Assembly (NCBI RefSeq): GCF_000142805.1
Contig: NC_013077.1
Span: 372,001-436,000, forward strand
DNA length: 64,000 nucleotides
Reading direction: 5' to 3'
From: Lachancea thermotolerans CBS 6340
Lineage: Eukaryota > Ascomycota > Saccharomycetes > Saccharomycetales > Saccharomycetaceae
Below are positions 31,388 to 40,915 of the stretch, one piece after another (the first letter of the stretch is position 1; each line of letters starts with the position of its first letter). Below the pieces are notes generated by a model. It was given only the letters and a program-made list of their open reading frames with translations, was not told where the DNA came from and searched no databases. A program made the translations under genes and the position numbers.

Positions 31388-34003
31388 CTAAAGCCCTGCC
31401 TCACGAGTTTTACTACCAAGGAAGCTCTCTATAATCTCCAAACCTTTTCCTGTTTTCCTAAATGGATTGGACGTATGCGCCAAAAACGCTTTTTCTTTTA
31501 GGCGCATGTCAAAGAAGGATAGTAAACAATCGTAAATGAACAAGTATTGATTCACGTTCTGAACCATAGAAATTCTTTGCTTCCTAAACTTGTTGATGGT
31601 AATAATGACCGGGTCGAAAAGTTTGCTATTGAGGCAAGCTGCTGACCGTGGCGACCATGGATTGTATTCGGTGGCATCTCTACGCCCTATCCACTCCTCC
31701 TTCAAAGAATCGAACTTCGACATGTTGCTGAGCACGGTGTCGAGAGTACACAACGTTCCAGTGCGCCCACAGCCTGCTGAACAGTGAACAAGGATAGTTG
31801 GAAAGTGGTCGTGCGAATAGGCGCGCCTCTCAAACATCTGACAAATGACAATGTTTTTCAAACATATCATCTCCAAAATTTGGCGAGGGTTCACCATTAC
31901 TCCAAGGTCAGGCCAATCTTTGATTTGAATTTGCAGAGTCTCGAAAGTCTGATTTTCATTGTAAATGATTTGTATCCTTCTCAAAGTGACCGGACCCACG
32001 CCTGGGCCAACATCAGGCAGTTCTAGATCGTGCTCTTGTAAAAGTTTGATTCTAATGCCGTCGTAGTTTCCCTCCGCCCAGAACTTATAACATTTTTCAA
32101 CGCCGTTTTCAAATTCATCCGTGAGCGAAAGAACAAGTGGTACATTATTGTTCAATATGCAAGTATAGAAATCATGGATTGTCGCTTCAAGTGGCGCTTG
32201 TGTGGCAATATAGCGCACGTTCAAGCAGTCGCTTTCAGGAGGCGTCTGGAGTCTGACAAACGGATTTGTCAGATAGTTTGCATTGATATAGGTGTCAAAG
32301 ATCTCATTGGCGTAGTGATGCTGGTAGACCGGCATTGTCTTTTTTAGAACAACTCTTGTGTGTTCATATGGGAAAATATCCTTGTATCTGTTTTTAGTTC
32401 CTAGTTCAACACCCGAGGACACACAAATGTTCTGGTCTTCTTCGTCAGAATCATACTCATCCAGCCATCTTGAGGGACAAAATCCGTTTGAATGCTCAAG
32501 ATCAGCGGTATCGCAGGAATTTGCGGCCGCGTAAGATGCAGTTTGAGCTCTAGATGGTTGGCAAGCATTTGAGAGACAGTGACTTAATCTCTTTTTCTCT
32601 AGCAAGTCTATTTTTTGGAACTGCGAGATCATTTCAAGCTTCGGTTCGTGCGCCAAGTCCTGAAACCAACGCGGTACAACGGAATTTATCATGTTGCGGT
32701 CATAAAGAATATGCAGTTGAATAAAAGATTTTTGAAAGTTCAGTTTGTCGGCATGAACAATTCCGTTGCCTGATGCCAGATTTATTTGGTTTATGCTGGA
32801 AGGATCCGTTGGAAATTTGAATGCAGTGTTCGATGGAGGAGATGATAAGTCTAGGTTTTCTAACGAAGATATTGATCCCCCCAGACTCCGTTGCTTTTCG
32901 CCTAGGTCCACAGCGCTCAGGTAGGACTCCAAATTTAACACCTCTTCGTTTCGAGCAATTTTGAAAGGAGGAGGCAAGCCATTGGAAGCGGGCAATTGGA
33001 ATTTCAAGAGACCCGAAACCGGGGAGCTCGACGAGAGGGGCGACTCTGGTATGGAAGAGGGCGAACCATTGGCCACAGAATGATTAGAAAACTTGGGCTT
33101 GGGCATCATGTTGGGCGCGCCGGAAAGGTCCGTAGGGGAAGAATTAGAATTAATTGGAGATGAAAGTGTCACAACAGGGGCCTTGACACAATCGGGAGCA
33201 AACTCTTTGAACCCCGCGAATCCAGACTCGAGAATATAGACGGAGGGCCTAGCCTCAACAGTCGCCCATTTGGGGCTCTGGACAAACTTGGATGCCATGC
33301 CGTGGCAGCCCACGCTAAAGCCAGAGTCGATCTGTTGCGCTGTGTTGTCGAATATGACAATTTTGAGGTCGCTGCAGTCCTCAGGGTCCATGACTCGAGG
33401 CTTGACTATCTGGCGCACGTCCTCCGGCAGGTTGTCCACGAGCCGCTCGAGCGTGAAAGTCTTGCGTCTCAGCAGCGTGGACGGCAGGCATACGTGCAAT
33501 GCGTTCTGGATCGTGGCCCTGCAAAAGTCCACAAAGGGGCGCACGTCCAGGACCAGCAACTTCTCGGCGGGCTCGCTGTCCAGCAAAGAAACCAGCTCCA
33601 CAGCGGCCATGCTTTGTGCGCCCTCGGGCAGCGGCAGGCGCATCTCTTTGGCCTTGAAAGATGGCAGCGAAGGGTTACTATTGGATCGCATCAGAAAGGG
33701 CAGCGTTTGCGGGCTCTGGGACCCGGCAGACCCCGCAGAGTTTACCGAGCTCGGCGAACCCACAGGCCTGGCGCTACCAATCGCGCCTACAGGCCCCAGG
33801 GCACCTGCAGGGCCCGGCATCGTGCGTCCAATAGCGAGCGCCGAAATCGCCCGCCTGTGCGGCCGCGCCGGCGGAAATGCCGCCACTTTCGATCCCGGCT
33901 CTCCAACTAGCGTCGAGCTCGACGACACCACTGAGCTCGCGTCTGACACCGCCGCGCACCCCGCCTCCAGTTCTGCCTGGTCACTACTCCACCGGCTTTC
34001 CAT
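31388..34003 (-). CDS. PTP3: Protein tyrosine phosphatase Ptp3
   Basis: An 871-residue MAPK phosphatase (S. cerevisiae 928). A low-complexity Ser/Pro/Gly N-terminus leads into a rhodanese-like (CH2) domain at about 130-270 (LLVLDVRPFVDFCRA), the module by which Ptp2/Ptp3 dock Hog1 and Fus3. The C-terminal phosphatase domain starts near 530 (NRYKDIFPYEHTRVVL) and has the signature VHCSAGCGRTGT with catalytic Cys741 and arginine six residues on. The WPD loop reads KDWPDLGV. It dephosphorylates tyrosine in the Fus3 and Hog1 activation loops. The neighbour YOS1 matches YER074W-A-YER075C. Confidence 0.95.
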   Translation of the reverse strand: MESRWSSDQAELEAGCAAVSDASSVVSSSSTLVGEPGSKVAAFPPARPHRRAISALAIGRTMPGPAGALGPVGAIGSARPVGSPSSVNSAGSAGSQSPQTLPFLMRSNSNPSLPSFKAKEMRLPLPEGAQSMAAVELVSLLDSEPAEKLLVLDVRPFVDFCRATIQNALHVCLPSTLLRRKTFTLERLVDNLPEDVRQIVKPRVMDPEDCSDLKIVIFDNTAQQIDSGFSVGCHGMASKFVQSPKWATVEARPSVYILESGFAGFKEFAPDCVKAPVVTLSSPINSNSSPTDLSGAPNMMPKPKFSNHSVANGSPSSIPESPLSSSSPVSGLLKFQLPASNGLPPPFKIARNEEVLNLESYLSAVDLGEKQRSLGGSISSLENLDLSSPPSNTAFKFPTDPSSINQINLASGNGIVHADKLNFQKSFIQLHILYDRNMINSVVPRWFQDLAHEPKLEMISQFQKIDLLEKKRLSHCLSNACQPSRAQTASYAAANSCDTADLEHSNGFCPSRWLDEYDSDEEDQNICVSSGVELGTKNRYKDIFPYEHTRVVLKKTMPVYQHHYANEIFDTYINANYLTNPFVRLQTPPESDCLNVRYIATQAPLEATIHDFYTCILNNNVPLVLSLTDEFENGVEKCYKFWAEGNYDGIRIKLLQEHDLELPDVGPGVGPVTLRRIQIIYNENQTFETLQIQIKDWPDLGVMVNPRQILEMICLKNIVICQMFERRAYSHDHFPTILVHCSAGCGRTGTLCTLDTVLSNMSKFDSLKEEWIGRRDATEYNPWSPRSAACLNSKLFDPVIITINKFRKQRISMVQNVNQYLFIYDCLLSFFDMRLKEKAFLAHTSNPFRKTGKGLEIIESFLGSKTREAGL

Positions 34004-34886
34004 AGGTTAAAGCCTGCTGAGAAATCAGAATTTCACCAAGTCAAAGCCACAAAAAAACAGGCGCACTATCTGCGACTACCTATACCGCACTTAAGGCTCC
34101 GATCTAACGTCTATCAGTCAACTTGCTTCCTTTAAGCGAGGTTGATGGCGAGTTCTCTCGATGACCTACTTTTTCAAATATATTTTTTCACTCTTGCTTT
34201 TTCCCACTATACACCTATCTTGACCAGCTAGTAGTACCTCACCTAGGAAAGCGTCAAATGCACTCCAAAGTGATAGACACGGGATCAGGCTAACAATCGC
34301 GTGCTTACCTTTCCAGTAGCGCGATGTTCCACCGCTCTCAAGAAACCTACTCCACTCTTGCGATCGTCTTGGTCAGGTCCGTGGCTTATATTGACTTCCA
34401 TGTTCCTACGGGCGGATTTTTATGGGCCGTCACATGCCTCTTTGCCTGCAGAGCACGTCCAGCCGTGTGGCAAGAAGTCGCTTGGGCGGGTCCAGGCCCA
34501 TGGTGACGAAACGAGGCTACCGGGAATTTTACGCTTACGCCTAGACACGCCCGATGCACGAATCCGTTGCTCGAGGAAACCGAGAAGCCCTAAAGTTAGC
34601 ATCAGCGAAAAAATAGGGCACGAGTCGTGACTCGAATCGAGGACAACCGGCGGTAATCGAAAAGGAGACAGCTCGCACAGCCGCGCCACAGAGGTTACCA
34701 GAGCTGAGCGCGACTATGCAAAAAGAGTGGGGTAGTCATGAGGGTAAAATCACGAGACCAGGTCCAGGAGCATGTGACTTGATTGTTACCCCGCCACTAA
34801 TATAGCTTAAAACACACGGCGAAATTTCTTGGAAGGCTCATCTCTGCTCGTCCCGGTCAAACACGAAGAAGTACTTTTCCGTAGCG
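34004..34886. other. PTP3-MAM33 divergent intergenic region
   Basis: About 880 bp serving two divergent genes. No RNA gene or repeat is visible, and small frames at 34301-34630 and 34420-34689 overlap in opposite directions and look like chance. Confidence 0.4.
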
Positions 34887-35675
34887 ATGTTTTCCCGCGT
34901 TTTGGTTCGTTCTGCTGCCGTCGCTGCACGCTCCGCGCGTACTGCCCGCTGCGCTCCTATGTTGCGTAGCGTAAACCTGCAAGCTGCAAGTCTCAGACCT
35001 CTGCACTTCTCGGCCGTGCGTCTTAACAAGCAATGCCAGAAGGTGGCACAGGTGCTGGAAAGCGAGGTTGCACTGGAGGTCGAGGAAGACGTCCAGGACC
35101 TGCCCGAGTCCCTGCAGTCGTTCTTCGACAAAACCGGGTTCTCTGCCGTGGCGTCGCCCGGCAAGAACATGGCGGAGATCACCAGCAAGACCGCCCGCGG
35201 CGAGACTGTGCACGTGTTCTTCGACGTCGCACAGGTGTCTAACCTGCCCCTGGAGTCTGCGGAGCTCGACGGCGAGGCTGCCGCGCCTTCGGAGGAGGAA
35301 GAGTTCGACGGCATGGCCGACAACTTCGCAAACGTCAACGTCGTGGTCGTCAAGGACTCAGACCAGTCCGCGGTCTCCTTTGAGCTGCTCATGAACCTGC
35401 AGGAGGGCACTTTCTTTGTCGACAGCGCGACACCCTACAGCAGCGCGAAGGCTGCCCTTGACGAGACCGCCGAATCAGAGGTCTCCCGTGAGCTTGTGTA
35501 CCACGGTCCTCCATTCTCCAACCTAGACGAGGAGTTGCAGGAGTCTTTGGAGGCTTACCTCGAGAGCAGAGGCATCAACGAGGAGCTTGCTACTTTCATC
35601 GGAACATACTCGGAGTTCAAGGAGAACAAAGAGTACATTAACTGGCTAAAGAACATGAAGACGTTCTTCAACTAG
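34887..35675 (+). CDS. MAM33: Mitochondrial matrix acidic p32-family protein Mam33
   Basis: A 262-residue protein (S. cerevisiae 266). The first ~45 residues are rich in Arg, Ala and Ser and nearly free of acids, a clear mitochondrial presequence. The mature part is strongly acidic ([26 protein letters not shown]) and ends with the p32 C-terminal helix [19 protein letters not shown]. p32 proteins form doughnut-shaped trimers; Mam33 aids mitochondrial translation and respiratory complex expression. It is convergent with MRX1, 52 bp apart. Confidence 0.95.
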   Translation: MFSRVLVRSAAVAARSARTARCAPMLRSVNLQAASLRPLHFSAVRLNKQCQKVAQVLESEVALEVEEDVQDLPESLQSFFDKTGFSAVASPGKNMAEITSKTARGETVHVFFDVAQVSNLPLESAELDGEAAAPSEEEEFDGMADNFANVNVVVVKDSDQSAVSFELLMNLQEGTFFVDSATPYSSAKAALDETAESEVSRELVYHGPPFSNLDEELQESLEAYLESRGINEELATFIGTYSEFKENKEYINWLKNMKTFFN

Positions 35676-35727
35676 GCTATTTAACATTCGCTTGTATATA
35701 GACTTTATTATCAAGGCATTCTTGCTT

Positions 35728-37641
35728 TTAAGCCTGGTCTGGAAGCTTGGTCGCCAGTAGCTTTTCCGCCGTCTGTTTGATGGACTCTTCCACGCTTTCA
35801 GCACTGCCCGGCCTGCCCTCCAGGATCTTGACCTGTTCCAGAATCCTATCCTTGAATCTCAGCAAGAGCCTTCTGTAGAGGAAGAATTGGCGATCGTGCT
35901 CGCTGACGAAGTCGTTCAGTTCCGACTCCCCTTTGATCTTAAAATGGTCTGCGAAAGAGCTTAGGAACCTGACACTTTCGAGGCCCACATGCCTTAGACC
36001 CGCATGGTCTTCATGCTGTATTCCTGCTCTATTTGTTTGCCCTGTCAATATCGTTCTCAGATACTGGTCAAGAATCCACTTAGCCCTTTCGTTGCTTATT
36101 TTGCGTCTTTCGTTGGCCTTATTGACTACGTTCCAACAAAACATCCAAGCTTTCCAATTTAAAACGCGCGTTCCAAGTTCTTTCCAATGCTTTCCTTCGA
36201 GTTCTATTGAAAAGTCAAATAACTGCGTTAATAGCTTATCAACGTTGGATTCACTGTCATTAATGAACTTTTTGCCTGCTTGTCTCTCAAATGCCCTGTA
36301 CACCAAGAGCATCCCATTTTTGCCCGAGCGATGACGCAGGTTCACATTTTTGAATACTTCCGTTGCCATTTCTGCGCACTTGGTTGGAAAAGCCGCCGTG
36401 ACAATTCTTATCATCCTCTCGTGAACCGGGAGCTCCAGAAGGCGTGGGTTTTCCGAATTCCATGCCTTGTAAGTCTCCCATGCTAATTCGTAGAGCTTAT
36501 TCCTTTCACAGTTTTGAAAGAATAGATCCGCAACGAACTTGTTTGAATCGAATCTCTGCTTAACGTCCCAAAATTGCAGAGAGGGCAAATTAACTCCTGC
36601 TGGAAAGCTTATCTTTTCAAGTGGTATATTGATGTCAAAGAAATTTGCGAGAGCCTTAATTGCCATTTTAGAAAGCATGCTATCCTTTCGGTTATGCAGG
36701 ACATGACAATATTCATACACTACCCTTCCATCTAGGAATTTTCTCGGTACACTTGCCATTACAGCGTCCAACCTTGCCATGCAAAGCTTATCATCTTGAG
36801 TTAAAGAAAGGGCTCGGAGCAAAATTGTGTATGTAATAGCGTCTGGAGAAATTTGTTTCTTCCTAGCATCGAACAACTCAAAAGCGTATTCAACGTTCAC
36901 GCTGTTAGCCAGAGCGCTTAAGGAAGCGTTGAACCCAGCAATATTCATTTCCTCGCGCTCTAGTAGTAGCTTCGCAATCTTCAACACCCTTTGCGACTGT
37001 TTCTCGCTTAAAGGCTGCTTTACGTTGGCCAGTCCATCGAAGAGTATTGTGTGCGTGAACTCATTGGGCGGAATATCCCATTTTTTTCTCCAGTTATACA
37101 TATCAATGGCAGATCCAGCATCCTGTTTCACCTGGCAGAAATGCTCTATAACCTTATTCATCCCCACAACACCTCGGCTTTTGGCTAATCTAGCTAAAAA
37201 AACGGCCTTTTCCAGCTGGTTTCGAGACAAAAACTTAGAAACATCTGCTGCAATTAATTTTGAGTCTCTTAACTGTTCTCCAGTAACACCTAAGATGGTA
37301 TAAAGTAGCCTTTTGTCGTGCGTGAGCTTCAAAAATCGTAAGTCAGATTCGCTGGTTGGTCCAAGCTTTGTAGAGTCTAAGTCTTCGCTTGGTACCTCAT
37401 ACTTGCGTTTCAAGACGTGCCTAGCATGTTGTTGTGAATAAGGTGTTTTATTCAGGTTTTTCAGATCTAGCCGCCGCCTTTCCTCGATTCTCTTGAGCTG
37501 TGATCGTGATTTTCTTAAAACTTCATGATTCCTTTCGAAGTGAGTAATCCTGTCGCGCAACTGTGATGCACAATTTGGCACTTGAACGTGGAGTCCTCTC
37601 AAAAACGTTGTGAGGTTTACAATCGTTGCCTTTCTGACCAT
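35728..37641 (-). CDS. MRX1: Mrx1-like mitochondrial PPR protein
   Basis: A 637-residue protein corresponding in place and strand to YER077C (MRX1, 688). Its N-terminus (MVRKATIVNLTTFLRGLHVQ) is basic, fitting mitochondrial import. The middle shows repeated helical units resembling pentatricopeptide repeats, such as NEFTHTILFDGLANV, NIAGFNASLSALANSV and DAITYTILLRALSLT at about 195-290. PPR proteins bind organelle RNA. S. cerevisiae Mrx1 associates with the mitochondrial organisation of gene expression (MIOREX) complexes; its exact RNA target is not known to me. It is divergent from PCI8. Confidence 0.88.
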   Translation of the reverse strand: MVRKATIVNLTTFLRGLHVQVPNCASQLRDRITHFERNHEVLRKSRSQLKRIEERRRLDLKNLNKTPYSQQHARHVLKRKYEVPSEDLDSTKLGPTSESDLRFLKLTHDKRLLYTILGVTGEQLRDSKLIAADVSKFLSRNQLEKAVFLARLAKSRGVVGMNKVIEHFCQVKQDAGSAIDMYNWRKKWDIPPNEFTHTILFDGLANVKQPLSEKQSQRVLKIAKLLLEREEMNIAGFNASLSALANSVNVEYAFELFDARKKQISPDAITYTILLRALSLTQDDKLCMARLDAVMASVPRKFLDGRVVYEYCHVLHNRKDSMLSKMAIKALANFFDINIPLEKISFPAGVNLPSLQFWDVKQRFDSNKFVADLFFQNCERNKLYELAWETYKAWNSENPRLLELPVHERMIRIVTAAFPTKCAEMATEVFKNVNLRHRSGKNGMLLVYRAFERQAGKKFINDSESNVDKLLTQLFDFSIELEGKHWKELGTRVLNWKAWMFCWNVVNKANERRKISNERAKWILDQYLRTILTGQTNRAGIQHEDHAGLRHVGLESVRFLSSFADHFKIKGESELNDFVSEHDRQFFLYRRLLLRFKDRILEQVKILEGRPGSAESVEESIKQTAEKLLATKLPDQA

Positions 37642-37824
37642 CCGCTCGTTTTTTCTTCCGCGCAGAAGTGTAGTAAGCGATGGCCATTTCTGAATTTTCT
37701 ATATCTAAACACAGTTTAAGAACAAAAGAGTTCGAATATCAACTTTAAAAGTAAATGGTATAAAACTGGCCACCTGAGATATAAGGACGTTTTTTCAACG
37801 TGAATTTATAAAACGTCTTTGTTC

Positions 37825-39081
37825 ATGGACCTATTAAACGGTTTTTATGGGCCGGTGCTAGTCGAAAGGGCTGCTTTCGCAGCTCAAGATGAGTTTTTAT
37901 CTCCGGAAATAAAAAGTGTATGGTGTAGCGCAGCCTTTGAATACCTGGGGTTACTGCAGTTCAACGGGTCTCCGCATATAGGAACGATATCAAAATTTGT
38001 TGAAGGAAACCAAGGCAACTTAATTCCAAATGCCAGCACGGCTAAGGTTCAAGTGAACTACAATGTGTGCCGGAAGGTTGTTGCGCACGAATTTTCTGAC
38101 GCGATTGCCTTACAAGAAGCAGATAGCAACGTACCATTTCTTGAGAAGCTTTACGGAATTGTTAGGCTTTTGATATTGGGTGAGAAATGGAAATCACTCG
38201 ACGAAATTGATCATAGGCTGGATGCGTATTTGAAATCAAAAGAGGGTTGTTTAAGTGAAGCGGAAAAGCACTTAACTCTGGCGGTTAGGCTTTTGATATG
38301 TGGGGCGCTATATCTTCAGGGAAGATATTTCGACTGCATAAAATACTTCGTGACAGCAATCCAAAAGGATGGCGCGATATTCGACATGCTTCTTCTATCA
38401 GACTCGGAAGCTTTCTTCACAACTGAAGAGATTATTACAATGATTACGCTATCAGTTATCGTCTCAGTACCGTTGGATAACTATGAAGAGTTTGCGCAGC
38501 TGGAAGAGTTAAAACCACTCTTCGTCATTGCCCCCACACTTTCTAGTTGTCTTTCATTGCTGATTGATACGAGCTATAATAGCTTTTTGAAGTTGTGGAA
38601 TGAAAGCTTTGACCAAAAGTGTTCATCTAGCTATTTCCTTTGTGGGCGCTGGAAAGAAGTCCAGGCAACTATGAGATACAAAATATATTTCTTCTACCTA
38701 AGAATATCAAATAGGGTCGAAATTCGCTATTTATCAGAGACCCTTGGAATTGACTTCGAGACAGTTCGGACAGAGATTAACAGCTTGATCGATGACTTGA
38801 CTTTGAATTTCTCAATAAATGACCAATTGATTTACTATCGAAACAGGTATGAAATGTCTGATATAGTTAAGAATCTAAGCTCATCCAAAACCATTTTGGA
38901 TGAAAGGATTGAAAAGCTGAAGAATCAAAATGATCTTGTAAGATATCAAGTTCAGCAATCGATCATTGAAAACAACGCTCGGCTTCGTGAACAAAACAGA
39001 GACCTTGACGCCTGCAATGACGAGTCCAACGAGAATCTTCAAAACTTTGTATCTAACTCTGAACCGGATTTGGGTGATTGA
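37825..39081 (+). CDS. PCI8: Pci8, PCI-domain protein (COP9 signalosome/eIF3-like)
   Basis: A 418-residue protein from the first ATG; two further upstream codons begin with TTG. It is helical throughout, and the C-terminal part (about 280-345) resembles the winged helix of a PCI domain (MRYKIYFFYLRISNRVEIRY, LSETLGIDFETVRTEINSLI). A polar, coiled-coil-like tail follows. S. cerevisiae Pci8 (444) is a poorly conserved subunit of a COP9 signalosome-like complex and also binds eIF3. The identification rests on the PCI pattern and on its place between MRX1/MAM33 and ICP55/HOP1, the YIL071C position. Confidence 0.82.
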   Translation: MDLLNGFYGPVLVERAAFAAQDEFLSPEIKSVWCSAAFEYLGLLQFNGSPHIGTISKFVEGNQGNLIPNASTAKVQVNYNVCRKVVAHEFSDAIALQEADSNVPFLEKLYGIVRLLILGEKWKSLDEIDHRLDAYLKSKEGCLSEAEKHLTLAVRLLICGALYLQGRYFDCIKYFVTAIQKDGAIFDMLLLSDSEAFFTTEEIITMITLSVIVSVPLDNYEEFAQLEELKPLFVIAPTLSSCLSLLIDTSYNSFLKLWNESFDQKCSSSYFLCGRWKEVQATMRYKIYFFYLRISNRVEIRYLSETLGIDFETVRTEINSLIDDLTLNFSINDQLIYYRNRYEMSDIVKNLSSSKTILDERIEKLKNQNDLVRYQVQQSIIENNARLREQNRDLDACNDESNENLQNFVSNSEPDLGD

Positions 39082-39161
39082 GTAGCTGAGTGCTAAATGC
39101 ATAAAGTTAGAAAAGATGCTATTTACAAGGTTTGAATCTTAAACTGGTGCATAATCAACAA

Positions 39162-40727
39162 TTAATCAACGTACTTAAGAGGAGCCACCACATCCTCTTC
39201 GATTTTGGTCGTCACGCCATTTTGGGCAATGCTTTCAATGTCTACGACCTCCTTCGCAGCTTCAGCTGTCAAGTTGATATGAGAGTCGAGCCCGATAGCA
39301 ATGTCATCTTCAATACGAATGCCAATGTTCTTGAAGTAAGCTGGGTACGAAGGATCGTCAGGAAAATAAATACCGGGCTCAATCGTGATAACCTGCCCTG
39401 CCTGTAGTGGCTCATGCCTTGAAACCTCTGGCACATCGTGGACATCGAGACCAAGATTGTGGCCAATATAGTGAGGGTAGATTTTTGCTATGCTTGAGTT
39501 TTGCAGATTAGAGAGTCCCACGTTCGCAAGCTCTTCTTTAAAAAATGAAACACTCTTTTCGTGAATGTCATTCAAGGAGTACAAGTTGGAAGCTTTGCAG
39601 AGGTCAATGCATCTCCTCTGGACGCTTAAAACTGCTTCGTATAAATCTCTTTGCGCAGGAGAAAATTTGCCGCTTACGGGCCATGTTCTTGATATATCTG
39701 AACAGTATCCCCCCAAGGAGCCAGCAGCATCAACAAGGACCATTTCATCATTATACATGACATCGTCGTTCCTTGTGTAATGTATGCAAAGCGAATTGGC
39801 ACCAGCAGCCACTACTGGAATATAGGCCGATTTGTCACACCCGCCAGAAACAAACTTATAGTCAAGAAATGAATGCAGAGTCCTCTCATTGCGGAACCTT
39901 TGAGCGTATGCTTGATTGTATGCTCTCCCTGATATTTGGCCTGCTCTTCTCATGACACGAATTTCTGCTGGTGATTTTATTGACCTCATATCCGCGATAA
40001 TTCTCTTAAGCTTACGGACATGTTTCTTACCCGAGCTTTTAATTACGCTAGTAATAGTGTCAGAAGCCACTGGGGAATGAGAAACTGAGAAAAATGACCT
40101 GAAGAAAGCCTCTGCACTCGAGTCGATTTTGTCTTGTGGTCTGTCAAAGTATATGAACTCGTTTCTCTTGATGATGCGCGATATGTAAATTGACAACTGG
40201 CGAGTATCCGTTGATTCATCAGCATTGAAAACTTCGCACGCACCCTCAGTCCCGGTACGCTCACCCTCCCATTGCTCAGAAAAAGCGTCCTTTGGCGGGA
40301 CAATTAAGTGGAAGAGGACATCATCTATATCGTCAGTAGGCTTCTCCAAAATCATCACAGAGTCTGGTTCGTTCCACCCCGTTAAATAAAACAAATCATT
40401 ATTCTGTTGGAAGGGATAGAACACCGGACCGGATGCATACTTCACTTGCGAGCCTGCGATTATTGCACAACTCTTGGCTGGAAGCCTCGTAGCTAATTTG
40501 ACTCTACGCTCAAAGTACTCGAGAGCAGTAATTCCAGGAGTAATCTCGCCGGGCTTTAGAAGATTTGGTCTCGTTTCGAACAGCGGCTGGCCCGCGCTAA
40601 ATTGCGGACACTGTCGGTTCAGATAGCGAGCATTGTTACTAAAAGGCTTACTACCGGAAATATAGCGTCTTGGTACTTTTGCAATAAATAATACTTGAAA
40701 ACTTGACAATTTTGAAGCTCTAAACAT
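39162..40727 (-). CDS. ICP55: Intermediate-cleaving aminopeptidase Icp55
   Basis: A 521-residue mitochondrial member of the aminopeptidase P family (S. cerevisiae 511). An Arg/Ser-rich presequence is followed by the aminopeptidase P N-terminal domain (TPGITALEYFERRVKLATRL, NNDLFYLTGWNEPD). The catalytic pita-bread fold carries the metal ligands in LVDAAGSLGGYCSDISRTWP (two Asp), HYIGHNLGLDVHD (His), VITIEPGIYFPD and IGIRIEDDI (two Glu). It removes one residue from proteins already cut by the mitochondrial processing peptidase, stabilising them. It is convergent with PCI8. Confidence 0.95.
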   Translation of the reverse strand: MFRASKLSSFQVLFIAKVPRRYISGSKPFSNNARYLNRQCPQFSAGQPLFETRPNLLKPGEITPGITALEYFERRVKLATRLPAKSCAIIAGSQVKYASGPVFYPFQQNNDLFYLTGWNEPDSVMILEKPTDDIDDVLFHLIVPPKDAFSEQWEGERTGTEGACEVFNADESTDTRQLSIYISRIIKRNEFIYFDRPQDKIDSSAEAFFRSFFSVSHSPVASDTITSVIKSSGKKHVRKLKRIIADMRSIKSPAEIRVMRRAGQISGRAYNQAYAQRFRNERTLHSFLDYKFVSGGCDKSAYIPVVAAGANSLCIHYTRNDDVMYNDEMVLVDAAGSLGGYCSDISRTWPVSGKFSPAQRDLYEAVLSVQRRCIDLCKASNLYSLNDIHEKSVSFFKEELANVGLSNLQNSSIAKIYPHYIGHNLGLDVHDVPEVSRHEPLQAGQVITIEPGIYFPDDPSYPAYFKNIGIRIEDDIAIGLDSHINLTAEAAKEVVDIESIAQNGVTTKIEEDVVAPLKYVD

Positions 40728-40915
40728 ATTGGCAATTGTAGATTAAAAACAGGTGCCTTCGAGAACTGGCTCTCCTAAAATATAAGGCCTCTTAACTGTG
40801 TTTTTACTTAGCTACTGTGGTCATCCGTTAGCACATTTTTTTAGTTAAAAGTGATTTTCTGACCCCGATATCACGATAAATCTCCAAAAGAGTTAATAGT
40901 AAATGAGTGAGGAAC

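Noticed and set aside
33270-34010. 246-codon plus-strand frame over the PTP3 N-terminal region
   Set aside because: Antisense shadow of the low-complexity, GC-rich start of PTP3.
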